From: Dendrobium chrysotoxum | Lineage: Eukaryota > Streptophyta > Magnoliopsida > Asparagales > Orchidaceae | Length of the DNA: 64,000 nucleotides | Direction of reading: 5' to 3' | Assembly: GCA_019925795.1 (NCBI GenBank) | Contig: CM034303.1 | Span: 1,054,001-1,118,000 of the forward strand | The notes under the pieces: generated by a model | What the model was told of the DNA's origin: nothing | Databases searched by the model: none | What the model saw: only the letters and a program-made list of their open reading frames with translations | Program-made: the position numbers and the translations under genes | Shown here: piece after piece, positions 22,985 through 34,038 of the stretch | Layout: every line of letters starts with the position of its first letter | How positions within the stretch are numbered: position 1 is the stretch's first letter

Positions 22985-24530
22985 TGTATATGATTCAGAG
23001 GTGATGACTGATTTGATTAGAAGGCTTAGCTAAGTGAATAAGAATAAATACCATATATGAAAAATTCATAAATAAGTGAACTACAAAGAACTATCTACTC
23101 ATTTATTTATTGAATTACTATGACGTTTAATTGTATTTAGAGATATATTTCTCACTTACAAAATAATTATTAATTTTTAATATATATTTTTATAATATAA
23201 ATGCAACGTAACATTTGATTTATTATTACTATATTAGAATCATTTTTAAATAAATTTAATAATTTAAAAATATATCCAAATCGAAAATTATTTGTATTAA
23301 AATATTCAATTCTACCATTGGAACATTTGATATCTCAATAATAAGACAAAAATTTAAATTTTTAAGTGCATTAACAAGATCGGTATAGTCAAATAGTTTT
23401 TCGGTATTATAATTAAGAAAATATGAGTTGCCTCATTACAATTACGAAAATAATTAATTTTTTTAATTGTTAATTTTAATAATTTGATTTTAGAAATAAA
23501 ATTTATTACATATCTTTATAAGCATCTATCAAAATCACATATATCATTAACTTGAAAAAAAAAAAAGACATCATACTTTCTTTTTTATGAAGGAAAAACA
23601 TATAGCGATTCTCGAAAGAGAACTATTTGGAAAAAGTATTGATGAAATTTATAAAAAAACTTGTAAAACTTCTTATATTATGTTAGGTTGAAGAAATTAT
23701 TATGTGCAGACACCTGACGTAGAGTTATATTCGGACTTCAATGAACATATGACATGTGAATTAGTGTATTACTATGTATTACTGTGTCTTGCTAACACAT
23801 AAATACATAATAATACCTAGTAATAAATAGTAATACACTACTTCACTCGTCATATTTTCATTGGAGTTCGGACATAGCTTCTACGTCCGGTATCCGCACG
23901 TAATAATTTTCCGTCAGGTTGGGCCATGAAGGCATGAGCCCCAATGCCCCCACTATAGCTCCACCTATGATTCTCGCTATTTTAAGAATTTTTGATAAAA
24001 TCTTATATATCTCTGTATAATATAAACGCAGCTCACTTGATTCTCCAAATTGAGAGCTTTGACTATCAATTAAGAAGTTTTAGATTCGAATATTGCGTAT
24101 GTGATGTATGTATGAGTTTGCCTTAATAGGCCTAAATGTCCCTAAAAAAATATATAATATAAATTTTCTTTCTTTGAATCCCCAACAATAATACATATTA
24201 GAAGCATAAATCTTATCACTTGAAGAAATTCTAGTTTAACCAGTGTTTGGATCTATCATGATCAAATTTTGATCAACGTAGAATAAAAAAAAAGAAAAGG
24301 ATAGAGAGATGATTAGACCTCTTTATGTTTTGTTGAAGGAACTTTCCCATTGAGGATGCGGGGTGAGGGTTGACGAAGGAGAGGGTGTGGCCAATGAGAG
24401 GGAGAAAGGATAAAGAACCAGGTGGAAGCTTTGAGGCAAAGATGCAATGTCCATTAGCTATCTTCCAATAGAAGAACAATATGGGGAAGAGGAGGAAGGA
24501 TAGAAGGTAGGGAAGCAGGAAGAGATCCAT
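18912..24530 (-). CDS. cytochrome P450, CYP85 clan (CYP90/CYP724-like)
   Basis: Predicted ER-anchored monooxygenase. Exons (minus): 24530-24319, 21037-20704, 20598-20446, 20346-20110, 19789-19627, 19337-19231, 19121-18912. All introns are GT-AG and phases agree, giving 471 residues. An N-terminal hydrophobic anchor (about 1-22) is followed by LPPGSLSFLPLIGHTL. Core motifs: I-helix GGYETT (285-290), K-helix NESLR (Glu344, Arg347), FNPYRW, and heme loop FGGGKRMCPG (413-422, Cys420). GGYETT, FMKGLSSLP and the Pro-rich start place it in the CYP85 clan, near the brassinosteroid-pathway families CYP90 and CYP724; the exact family needs a phylogeny. Some members hydroxylate steroids, so a hormone role is possible but inferred. 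Intron 1 is 3.3 kb and filled with a LINE and MITEs; other introns are short. No inactivating change was seen. Confidence 0.87.
21660..22692. mobile_element. Tourist-like MITE split by a LINE
   Basis: Left half (about 21660-21719) reads TTCATTCGGAACAGC onward; the right half (22630-22692) is its inverse and ends AACGAAGCCTAA. The two halves form the same palindrome as other copies of this MITE family but are separated by 910 bp of LINE sequence. Confidence 0.6.
21720..22629 (-). mobile_element. RTE-type LINE, 5' part inverted (twin priming)
   Basis: Minus-strand bases 22257-21720 encode the C-terminal region of a plant RTE reverse-transcriptase protein (LKWRNASGLLCDRKVP to WRKRIHVADPM) and end in a TTG-repeat tail. 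Bases 22258-22629 encode the preceding RT region on the opposite strand (VPWCMLFADDILLVDKT to LGDQV, with one stop). About 100 bp between the two parts is missing. Near-identical 11-bp flanks TAAAAAATTTT (21709-21719) and TAAAAAGTTTT (22630-22640) look like the target duplication. Such a structure is the known product of twin priming during LINE insertion. Non-functional. Confidence 0.82.
22697..22818. mobile_element. Tourist-like MITE
   Basis: Opens AGCTTCGTTTGGGACAAC and closes AAGATGTCCCAAAGG; the inner arms around ATTGAAATTTTTGTACTAAG are also inverted. A partial further copy follows to about 22880, ending CACAAACAAAGCCTAA. Confidence 0.6.
22948..22982. repeat. (AT)n microsatellite
   Basis: About 17 AT units in P450 intron 1. 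Confidence 0.9.
23692..23912. mobile_element. foldback MITE with ~60-bp inverted ends
   Basis: The left arm (AATTATTATGTGCAGACACC, then CTGACGTAG, then ATATTCGGACTTCAATGAA) is complementary along its length to the right arm ending CCGCACGTAATAATTTTCC. A short relative lies at 54437-54507. It sits in P450 intron 1. Target duplication not resolved. Confidence 0.65.
24030..24155 (+). mobile_element. short SINE-like repeat, family 2
   Basis: Contains a degenerate pol III B box (AGATTCGAATA) and the 3' signature GAGTTTGCCTTAATAGGCC followed by TAAATGTCCC and an A-rich tail. The same order of blocks occurs at 27990-28146 and inverted at 48962-49090. Confidence 0.5.
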
Positions 24531-24826
24531 GGTGTCGTTAAGGAATTATTTGATTCTACCTACATTATAACTGTGAGTGTTTATGCACTATTTTAAGATA
24601 ATTGTATTTAGAGTGAATATTTAGTATCATGTAAAAAAAGAAATTGCTTAATTAAGAGTGCATGAAGAAACGGTATGAATCAAATTAGTGAAAAAATGTT
24701 GAAGATTCGTTGTATGAAAACACTAAGAGATCTAATTATTCTACTATTTGGTGTGGTTGTTTTGGGGTGTAATGAAGTCAAATCAATCTGTGAAACAGCT
24801 CAAAATTCAACATGAGAGGTGTAACC

Positions 24827-25289
24827 TAAGGGTGTCAAATTCAGGTAACGGGTCGAACCCGAAGCTGACCCGATAATATTTGGGTTAACCCGAACCCGAC
24901 CCATTTTTGCAGACGGGTCTATTTTTTGGACCCGTAAGGCAGGCGGCGACAGCGATAGCGACTCGATCACTTGATGGCTCAATGCGACGCGGACGGCAGA
25001 CTGACCGATTGACGTTGTGACGCGACTCGATAGGATGCGGGCAGATGCAGGCAGGCGATGCAAGCAGGAGACTCGGGCAGGCGACGAGGGCAGGAGCGGG
25101 CAAGCGCGGGCATACTCGTTTTTCCTGGGTCATTCCTGGGTTTCCGAGTCAACCCGAACAGGTTTTACAAACGGGTCGAAATTCTTAACACGAACCTGAC
25201 CAGATTCGGGTTCAGGTTGACCCAAACCCGAAATTTTCGTGTCGGGTTTGGGTTGGATTTTCGAGTCGTGTTCAATATTGACACCCCTA
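24827..25289. mobile_element. hAT-type MITE, 463 bp
   Basis: Inverted ends TAAGGGTGTCAA and TTGACACCCCTA are flanked by a perfect 8-bp duplication GTGTAACC (24819-24826, 25290-25297). The inside is rich in ACCCGAACCCGACCC and GGGTTCGGGTT-type words that pair with each other. No transposase. It lies 0.3 kb upstream of the P450 start codon, so it may be in that gene's promoter region. Confidence 0.85.
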
Positions 25290-26009
25290 GTGTAACCGAT
25301 GAGATGATAAAGCCAAATTTGAGCTTTGTCTTGACTTATTAGCTATCTTTGGCTAGTAAACACAATGCAAATTTCTCTCTCTTTTATCCTCAACTAAATT
25401 TTTATTATTTTACCTCTAACTTCTAACTCTTTGTACCATTTTGTTAAGACAACTATCTGACGCTGGAGCGTCTATGTACCGCTCTTTAGTTCTAATTGTT
25501 ATTCATTCAATTTTCTTTTCTTTTTCCAATTATGAAACTCCTTATGTAAAAGAAGCTAAATTTTTAAACATTGAAGCGCCTTTAGTTAAGTGCAAACCCA
25601 TGCCACAAAGATTCGCGCATGACTTGACTTGTTTACAGTCCATTAGGCATCATCACAATATCACACCATCGGTGCATGCGAAGATGAGTTTGCGGAGAAG
25701 GCATCGCATGGTTGGCATCAAGCAAAGAAGAAGAAGAGTTCACAAGAAGCTCAAACACAATTTGCAAATGAAATTATGGTTTGATCAACGTTTGAAATTG
25801 GTTCGATCTATGGGTATCGAGCAAGGTTCAAATCAAATTTGAATTACATTGCAAAAAAAACAGTTTAAACCAATTTTGTTTGCAAAGGGCTTTAAATAAA
25901 TAGTCAACAAATAGAAGATATGTAATTTAATTGAAACCCAAGTTTTAGATTTAGTTAATATAAATAAGTAAATAATATGCATATTTGACCGATTATTAGT
26001 GCTAGGAGG

Positions 26010-26422
26010 GGAGCCGGGGTGTAGGTGAGTCGAGTAGGCTCGAGTTTGACTCGTTAACGAGCTTACGAGTCGAGCTTATTGAGCCACGAGTTCAAATTTG
26101 AGCTCGAGCTCAAGCCTAACTTGGCTCGAAAGCTCGTTGAGCCGCTCGATAAATTCAAATATATTTAATGCTTAATTTAAATTAATTATATATTAAAAAA
26201 TTAAAATTCTAAAAAAATTAAAAATTTTAATTTAAAACTAAGAAATCAAGCTTAACAATCGAGTCAGAGCTCGAGTCATAAACTCGAGCTCAAGCGTATG
26301 AATTTTTTAAGGAGTTGAGCTCGAGCTTAGTAAACAATCTAGAGTCGAGCTTGAGCTCTATAACAACCAAACAAGCTTAAGTTGAGTAAAAAATTATTCA
26401 ACTCGATTAATTTACACCTCTA
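26010..26422. mobile_element. hAT-like GAGCTCG-type MITE, degraded
   Basis: Starts with GGGGTGTAGGTGAGTCGAG and ends CTCGATTAATTTACACCTC, an imperfect inverted pair resembling the ends of the MITE at 15316. Inner text repeats GAGCTCGAGCTCAAG. No target duplication could be found, so the borders are approximate. Confidence 0.5.
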
Positions 26423-26480
26423 AATCAAAATTCCCTATTTAAATCCCCCGTATTATTTACATACCTCTCCATTCCCATTT

Positions 26481-26490
26481 AGCGCCAAAA
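26481..26490 (-). promoter_or_regulatory. E2F-like site
   Basis: The plus strand reads TTTAGCGCCAAAATTTTG; on the minus strand this is TTTTGGCGCTAAA, a match to the TTTSSCGC binding motif of plant E2F factors. It lies about 40-140 bp upstream of a GC-rich leader that ends in a splice donor. It suggests a promoter active at G1/S, but is based on motif alone. Confidence 0.45.
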
Positions 26491-27989
26491 TTTTGTTCAT
26501 AACATAGCCCAGCTAAAATAGAAACCCCGCGCGATTTCTATCCGTCTCTAATCTCCGGACTTGCGATCGATCGCCGGCGATTCCTCTCAGTTCTTGTTTC
26601 GCCGCTGCCGCCGCCGCCGCTGGTAATTTCTTCTCTTCTTTTTTGTCCCTTTATGACGCTCTCGATGATAAAGGCGTTGGGGAGAAGAGGGTCAATTAGG
26701 GCTAATTAACGTTGCATTGGCATGTTCCTCCTCTTCCTCTCCAGTCTTCGTTCGCTGGTTCAATTTCTTCGTCTCTGTTCAAAATTCACTAACCTTAACA
26801 CTTGATCTGTTCAATTAACCATAATGCAACTTTTTTATTTTCTTTTTCGTTTATCCCTAAATTTATTTAGAACATCACTGTATGACTGACCAGCTTAATT
26901 GTTTATGTTGTTTAGCTAGATTAGTTGTTATTATTTTGTTCTGTGTGATTTTAATGGTTATATTTTTCAAGATACCTGCTTAATAATTAGTTATGTGTGG
27001 TTTATTTTTCTTGATTGATTCTTCTTGATATATAGTATCCGCCAAACATCTTTTATCGCGTAGCAATTTAAGAAAATGAACAACTCAATTTATTATGTTT
27101 GCTCATGTCATTACCAACCAATTGGGAATTTATTGAAAGGGAAGCATATGGGTTAGAATTTCGTGGTGCTCTTCGAGTTTTGAGTGATGGTATTGCAAAT
27201 GGAGATGTTTGAACGTTAGTTTTGTGAATAATTAAATTTTGAATGATTACTCAATATCCATATATCCTATATCAAATAAAATTTCTGGTACAAATTTTAA
27301 TATCATTGTGCCTTATCATGATTTATAAATATTAAAGTATGCATGGTCTAATTAGTTGCTTGATGCATGCTTTAGTGATTAAAATCAGATGCTTTGGTTT
27401 GCTTATTTTTCTTCTTGCGCTTCAAAACAGAAAATATCATTTGTGTTTCATGCTTTGGCATTGCAGACAATACTGATCGTCCCTCTTCACCTTGTTGATG
27501 ATTATGTTGAGTCTGCTTCAATGTTGAAAGTTGAACTTAATCCAATGAAGATGATTGAATTTTAGATTATACTTGAGTTTTGAGTTTGAGATTGTTTCTA
27601 AGCCCGAATTACACTCATCTACTAATGGTATTCCACATCATCTTGAGATTTAGATTTAGGATTCTCCTTTTCTCCCTTTACCATATATTGCTTGCTAACG
27701 TTGGTTTGATACACTTCCATGATATATGAGAACGTTCAAATCCGAATCCCTTGGAATGTCCACATCCACTAGGTGTCGAGTCACCGAAAACATCGTACGT
27801 TGTTTATGATGAATATATTTCCTCTGCATCTCTCAGACGACAATGTCCATCTACTCCATGGTGTACTAACACGATATTGTTCTCCAGTACCGCTGCATGG
27901 GCATCAACTCATTTTATTCAACTGCTTGAGAACGAGTTCTTTGGTAATGCTCAACTATTAAATTGTCATCATAACTAACTTGTCATGAC

Positions 27990-28146
27990 TATTTGCTTTA
28001 GAACATTTTCAATTTGCATGCAACTCATCTTGATATGTTGGTTGTGAGTTTTGACTACCAACCAAAAGGTCTTGGATTCAAAGTTTGTGTATGTGATGTG
28101 TGCGTTAGTTTGCCTTAAGTGACCAAAATGTCCCAAAAAAAATAAA
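27990..28146 (+). mobile_element. short SINE-like repeat, family 2
   Basis: Same block order as 24030-24155: a GGTTGTGAG head, GTCTTGGATTCAAAGT in the B-box position, then AGTTTGCCTTAAGTGACC, ATGTCCC and an A-rich tail. Confidence 0.5.
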
Positions 28147-28705
28147 CATTTTCAATTTGCAAACAATTAACCTAAGAAACAAATCTCAATTTTCCATGAT
28201 ACAAGGGGAAACAATCTAAGGAGGTGACATGAGAATCAACAAACTAGTTGCCTTTAATATTCATTAGGCTTTATTTGAGATAGCTTTCTTACTGCTTTGA
28301 TTTTTAGACCACATTCATAGTTTCTATTTAGCCACTGTTTATTCATTACTTTAAAAAAAATTTGAATTAGAAGGTTTTCTTCTAGAACAATTAAAAAAAA
28401 ATTTCTTCATAACAGCTTTACAATCACCTTTACAAAAAGTTGTTTCTGTCCTAAATGAACCTTTAATTATATCCAATCTCCACATTCTCTTCACATTCCT
28501 ACTAGTCCTCAGCCCTAACTCTCCTTTAATTTGAGCAGGAATTGCTCCTAGTTCCAACCGGCTAGGTAATATATACCACTGGAAGCATAAGGAGAAGACT
28601 TCCAGTCTTTGCAAGTGTGAAACCCTTTAAGAAAAAGAAGCTAAACTCTTAAACATCGAGGCGCCTTTTAGTATAATGGTTAAAATTTCATTAAGAAACT
28701 TTGCA

Positions 28706-28955
28706 GTTAAACGTGTTCATCTCAAAGAAATCCTGAGGTGAATGACCTCCTAGGAAGTTACACCAATAGGACAAAACTGTGAGGCCCTTAGGCCAAAGCG
28801 GACAATATCTCTATAGTTGAGAGCTTGGGCTAAGCATGCTCATCCTGAAGAAATTCGGGATGGGTAACCTCCTGGGAAGTTACATCAACAGGACAAAACT
28901 GTGATGCCCTTATACCAAAGTAGATAATATCTCGATAGTTAAGAGTTTGAGTTGT
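28706..28955 (+). repeat. two tandem 5S-rRNA-like units (Cassandra-type LTR fragments)
   Basis: Two 124-bp units (from 28707 and 28831). Each has a segment like the middle and 3' part of plant 5S rRNA: TTAAACGTG or TAAGCATGC, then GGATGGGTAACCTCCTGGGAAGT in the better-preserved second unit (written here as GGATGGGTAACC + TCCTGGGAAGT). After it comes GGACAAAACTGTGAG/TGCCCTT and AAAGCGGACAATATC, a sequence often seen at the end of plant retrotransposon LTRs. TRIM elements of the Cassandra group carry 5S sequence in their LTRs, so these are probably decayed LTR pieces, not 5S genes: the 5' half and intact boxes are absent. Confidence 0.6.
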
Positions 28956-28979
28956 TACAACAATAGTAAGAAATATACT

Positions 28980-29284
28980 AGATGTGGTGTATCATAGTTA
29001 TCTTATACCTTATGGACTATTTTATCTTTACTGACATTTCTGTTATTATGTGTTAATTTCCACTTCCGTGGTACTTTTTTTTTGTGATGCTAGTATAGGC
29101 TCACCTTTCTGTTCTGTTAGAGCTATTTTTAGTAGGAGGAGATGTCCCTCTTGATAGTATTCACATATATAGTTTCTTCTAGGGAAGAAGAAGGGGGACT
29201 ATTACACTTTAAAATTACAGTGAAACTATTCTTTGTTCTTTCTTTTGTTCGCACTTGCTTCTTCCACAATATACCACATCAGTA
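28980..29284 (+). repeat. 5' LTR of the old gypsy element
   Basis: Aligned by eye with 33765-34038. Borders are approximate; the first base of the expected TGATG start has changed. Confidence 0.6.
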
Positions 29285-32200
29285 TTTGTTATTAGAGCTG
29301 CAAGCTCGACAAGAATGGCAAAGTGCAGTAAGCGTGTGACGGGTGATGATGATCATAGTTTAAGGTCCTCTGGGCAACACACGTTACAGTGGGTTGGAGG
29401 CTAGGTGAAATGTCTGCCGAGTTTTTTGTTTTTCTGTTGATGTGTCAGGAGCTGCAGGTGATCCAAATAGGTTTAAACTTTCACAAACCAACATGACTAG
29501 TGATGCTGACAACCATACCAACTACTAGGTGTGCGTGTAATGTGGACCGTGAAAGCAAACGAGCATCGATATTCATGAAAGTGATAGATTCATAAGAGGA
29601 AGGCTGTAATTGCATTCAAGATGATTTCTTAGATTCAAATGAAGATAATGTCATTCCGCGCCATCACCGATCAACCAGATATGATTGTCATTATAGTGAG
29701 TTTCGAGTGAGGCTCGACATACCTTTTTTTGGATAGGAGGCACATTGAAGACTATTTAGTTTGGGAACGAGCTGCTGAAACTTTTTTTATGTATATGAAG
29801 ATAGAGCCGGAGAAGCAAGTTAAGTACGTTGGTTGTAGGCTCAAAGGGAAGCTAGTGCTTAGTGGTCACAATTACTATAATCCCGAAGATGAGAAGGTTG
29901 TGGGCAAGTGCGAAGTTGGTATCGAATGAAACAACTTATGCGAGCACACTTTCTACCCATCGATTTTGAGCAGATGTTGCACTTAAAATATCAGCATTGT
30001 ATACAAAATAATCGATCTTTTTATTGACTATACAGAGGAGTTTTATAGTTTTTGTGCCAGAAATAATTTGAACGAAACCACTAATCAATTAGTGGCTCGG
30101 TATATCGGTGGTTTGAAGGATACCATCCAGGATAAGCTAGAGTTAAATTCGGTATGGTCCCTATCATAGGTTGTGAACTTCGCGCTCAAGGCTGAAATAC
30201 AGCTTGCTCGACAATCCCGCAGTAACTCACATCGACGCTATTCTCTTGACCAAGTACCTGATACATAAGACAATCAACTTCATCAACGAGGAATGCCCTA
30301 GTGCAATCAGGGAACGTTTGCCCTAATAGCCCAACTAAGCTTGTTCTTGAACCCAGATTACAACAAAATCGAAAGTTCCAACTAAAGAAAACGCATACTC
30401 CCAACCCGCAGTCATTAAATGCTTTTGATGCTTCCAATAAGGCCATAAATTCAATGAATGCCCCAACAGACTACAATTACAATTATTTGATGCCGAAGGT
30501 GAAGAAGACCAGGTTAATTTAGAAGAAGAGAAGAATACATATATTGAAGATATGGTTGGCGATGAAGGAGAACCTCTTGTTTGTGTCTTGAAAAAATCAT
30601 TGTTAGCTCTTAGGAAATAAAACAATTCTCAGCGGCATGTAATTTTTTGGACAAAATGTGCTGTTAATGACAAGGTTTATGATTTGCTCATCGATAATGG
30701 TTGCATCAAGAGTGTAGTTTCTCGTTCCATTGTCCAAGCTATACAACTTAAAATAACAAAAAATTCCCAACTGCATAAAATAAGCCGGGTTAAAAAAGGA
30801 ATGAACATACTGGTGTTTGAAATGTGCATAATTACATTTACTATTCACAAACATTACACTTGTGAAGTGTTATGTGATATGAGATATGGACGTTTGTCAT
30901 TTAATATTGGGTAAATCGTGACAATTCGATGTAGGGGCCATTTATCATGGAAGAGTCAACACTTACTCCTTCGATTGGAAAGGTAAGCAGTTGAGACTAA
31001 TATCATAGTCTATTGGCAACGATGCTATGGCCACTATCACAAAATCAGCTATGCATCTTGTATATGGAACAACCCTTTTATCATCTTGTAAAGAGACCTC
31101 TTTAATGTTTGCCTTACTTATTAAAGAACATTTTGTTATCAATCAACCTTCTCATAGGAGTCTCGAAATTGTTGAATTGTTAAAATAGTTCCAGGATGTG
31201 GTACCCAAGCCGTTACCGACAACATTGCCCCCATTGCGAGCTTTATATCATCAGATTGGTTTCATTCCTAGTGCAACACTACCTAATCCCCCTCACTATA
31301 GATTGAGCCCAAAAGAACACCACATTCTGTAACAATTGGTAGATGAATTATTAGAAAAAAAATTTATACAACCAAGTCTCAGTCCATGTGCGGTTCCTGC
31401 ATTGCTTGTACCTAAATAGGATGGCAGTTAGCGAATGTGTATAGACAGTCATGCCATCAATAAAATAACCATCAAATTTTGGTTCACAATTCACATAGTT
31501 GAGGAGTTATTGGAAAAATTGATAGGCAAGACCATATTTTCAAAGCTCGATCTTCGCAGTGGCTACCACTAAATTTGTATTCGCCTAGGTGATGAGTGGA
31601 AACTGCTTTCAAGACTCGGCAAGGATTATATGAATGGAAGGTAGTTCCCTTTGGGCTATGCAATGCACCATCAACTTTTATGAGATTGATGAACAAGGTC
31701 CTAAAGCCATTTCGTAGCTAGTGTTATGTTGCTTACTTTGATGAATACTCGTTTATAATGCTTCATTGGCTGATCATTTAAATCATTTATCAAGCATTTT
31801 TACGGCATTAAGACAAAACCAATTATACTTAAATCTCTCCAAATGTGAATTTGCTTCTTCAAATATATATTTTCTTGGTTTTATTGTCTCTTTCGAATGG
31901 GTTCAAGTTGACCAGTGAAAATTTTCCACCATCATTGACTGGCCCGTCCCATAATCCTTCTTCGACGTGCGTAGCTTCCACGGTCTCGCTTATTTTTATC
32001 ACCAATTCTTCAAATGCTTTAGCATAATCATGGCACCCATTACCGATTGTCTAAAACTTAAACAGTTTCAGTGGACCAAAAATCACAAAGCAACATTGAG
32101 GCAATTAAGGTTGCTTGTCTTCAGCACCTGTACTTTCTCTTCCAAACTTTGAGAAACCATTTCATGTTGGAGCAGTCTTAAGTCAAGATAACAGACCCAT

Positions 32201-33764
32201 GGAATTTTTCAGTGAAAAGTTGTGTCTTGCTCGACAAAAGTGGACTGTATATGAGCAATAGCAATAGCTGTTGTTAGAGCTTTAAAACAATGGGAACACT
32301 ATTTATTACATCATGACTTTATCTTGTGTAGTGACCACAATGCCTTGTAGTTCATCAACAACCAAAAACATATCAATCGAATGCATGCCAGATGGATTTT
32401 ATTTTTATAAAAGGTTTTTGTTTGTTTTAAATCACAAAACAGGCTCTCATAATAGAGTTGTTGATGCACTTAGTAGATGCCGACTCTTTTTACCCAACTT
32501 CAGATCGAGATTATGGGGTTAGAATGGTTGAAGGAACTCTATGCTATTGATAAAGATTTTGGAATCATATAGAAAGCTTGCCTTGACAACTGTTCTGCTG
32601 CTGATTTTTCTCTAAGGCATGGGTATTTGTTCAAACATAATTTGCTTTGCGTATTATATTCATCTTGGAGGCAACAATTGATTAAAGAAGTGCATTGTGG
32701 AGGGCTCTCTGCACACATTGGTTGAGAAAACACTATTGCTCAACTGTAATTGAGGTTCTTTTGATCATATTTGCGTCGAGATGCCACACGGTTTGTAGAA
32801 CGATGTTACATTTGCCAAAGTTATAAAGGTGGTGGTCAGAACACATGATTATATCTTCCTTTGTTAGATGAGCTTAGACTTTGTATTGGGGTTGCCTCGC
32901 ACTAAACGTGGAAATGATTCTATTATGATGGTTGTAGATTGGTTTTCGAAGATGGCTCATTTTGTTGTGTGTAAGAAGACATTCAATGCCATCAACATAG
33001 CATATCTATTCTTTACTGAGATCACCCGTCTCCACGATATCCCTCGAAGCCTTACCTTGGATCGTGAAATCAAGTTTATTAGCTTTTTTTGGAGAGAATT
33101 ATGGAAATGTTTGCACATAGAAATTAAACTAAGCTTCGCTTGTCATCCCCAAACTGATTGCCAAATTGAGGTGGTGAATAGAACCCTTGGAAATATGCTC
33201 CGATGTCTAGTTCAAGAGCATCCGAAGTTAAAGGATGAGCTATTGGGACAAGCTGAGTTTGCTTACAATACTATGCCAAACAGCTTCGCTGAAAGAAGTC
33301 CATTCAGTGTTGTTTACACCAAACCGTCAAACCATACTGTTGATTTTGCAGTACTACCCAAGTGCAATAATAGGATTGCTCGATGCTAGCTGACTAGTTT
33401 TTCAATATGCTCAAAGATGTCTTAAATAAGCTCAATGAATCTAATGCTAAATATAAATTAGCCGTAGATGTAGATAAACATCATCGTGAAAATCTTTTTA
33501 GCCCTGGCATTTTGGTAGTGGTACGCCTGAGGCGAGGTATGACGCTTTGTACCTGGAACTCATTCCAAATTAAGTCGTAGAAAGACTGGTCCAATACCAA
33601 TTCTCAAACAAATCAACATCAATGTTTATGTTGTTGATTTATCAACTGAATTTAGCACTTCCTCTACATTTAATGTTGCATATATATGCCCCTATCACCC
33701 GCCTGATGAGGCACAAACCAGCATTTTGCCATTGGAGTTGGGCTCTTCAGATGCAGGGGGAGCA

Positions 33765-34038
33765 TGATGCAGTACATTATAATTATCTTATATATTATGG
33801 ACTATTTTATCTTTACTGATGTTTCTGTTACTATGTGTTAGTTTCCACTTATATAGCACCTTTTTTGGTGATGCTAGTAGAGGCTCACCTTTTTATTCTG
33901 TTAAGAGCTATTTACAGCAGGAGGAGATGACCCTCTTGATAGTATTTGCATATATAATTTTTTCTAGGGAAGAAGAAGGAGGATTATTACACTTTACAAT
34001 TACAAAATTATCAGGTTGCCATACAATATATACTACTG
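33765..34038 (+). repeat. 3' LTR of the old gypsy element
   Basis: Starts TGATGCAGTACATT directly after a purine tract GCAGGGGGAGCA, the expected position of the polypurine tract. Confidence 0.65.

Larger units (their letters stand above)
28980..34038 (+). mobile_element. old, degenerate Ty3/gypsy retrotransposon
   Basis: Two LTRs (about 28980-29284 and 33765-34038) share long stretches such as ATGGACTATTTTATCTTTAC and the GGAGGAGATG block, but differ by many substitutions. A decayed primer site (TTTGTTATTAGAGC) follows the 5' LTR. Between them, in order and with many stops and shifts, are gag (EDYLVWERAAETFF), protease (LLIDNGC), RT, RNase H, and integrase (SLDFVLGLPRTKRG, NRTLGNMLRCLV). 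It is the same lineage as the element at 55685 but far older. It has inserted between pieces of the unrecognised plus-strand gene. Confidence 0.85.

Noticed and set aside
24800..25342. Several overlapping frames of 60-94 codons
   Set aside because: They fall in the second hAT MITE and are products of its self-complementary GC-rich text.
25441..25842. 133-codon plus-strand frame with a basic C-terminal part
   Set aside because: No recognisable motif, no splice or promoter context, and a part of it (near 25547) recurs at 28631 as non-coding repeat.
28706..28955. Functional 5S rRNA genes
   Set aside because: Only the middle and 3' part resembles 5S, units are 124 bp with LTR-type ends, and the 5' half is missing.
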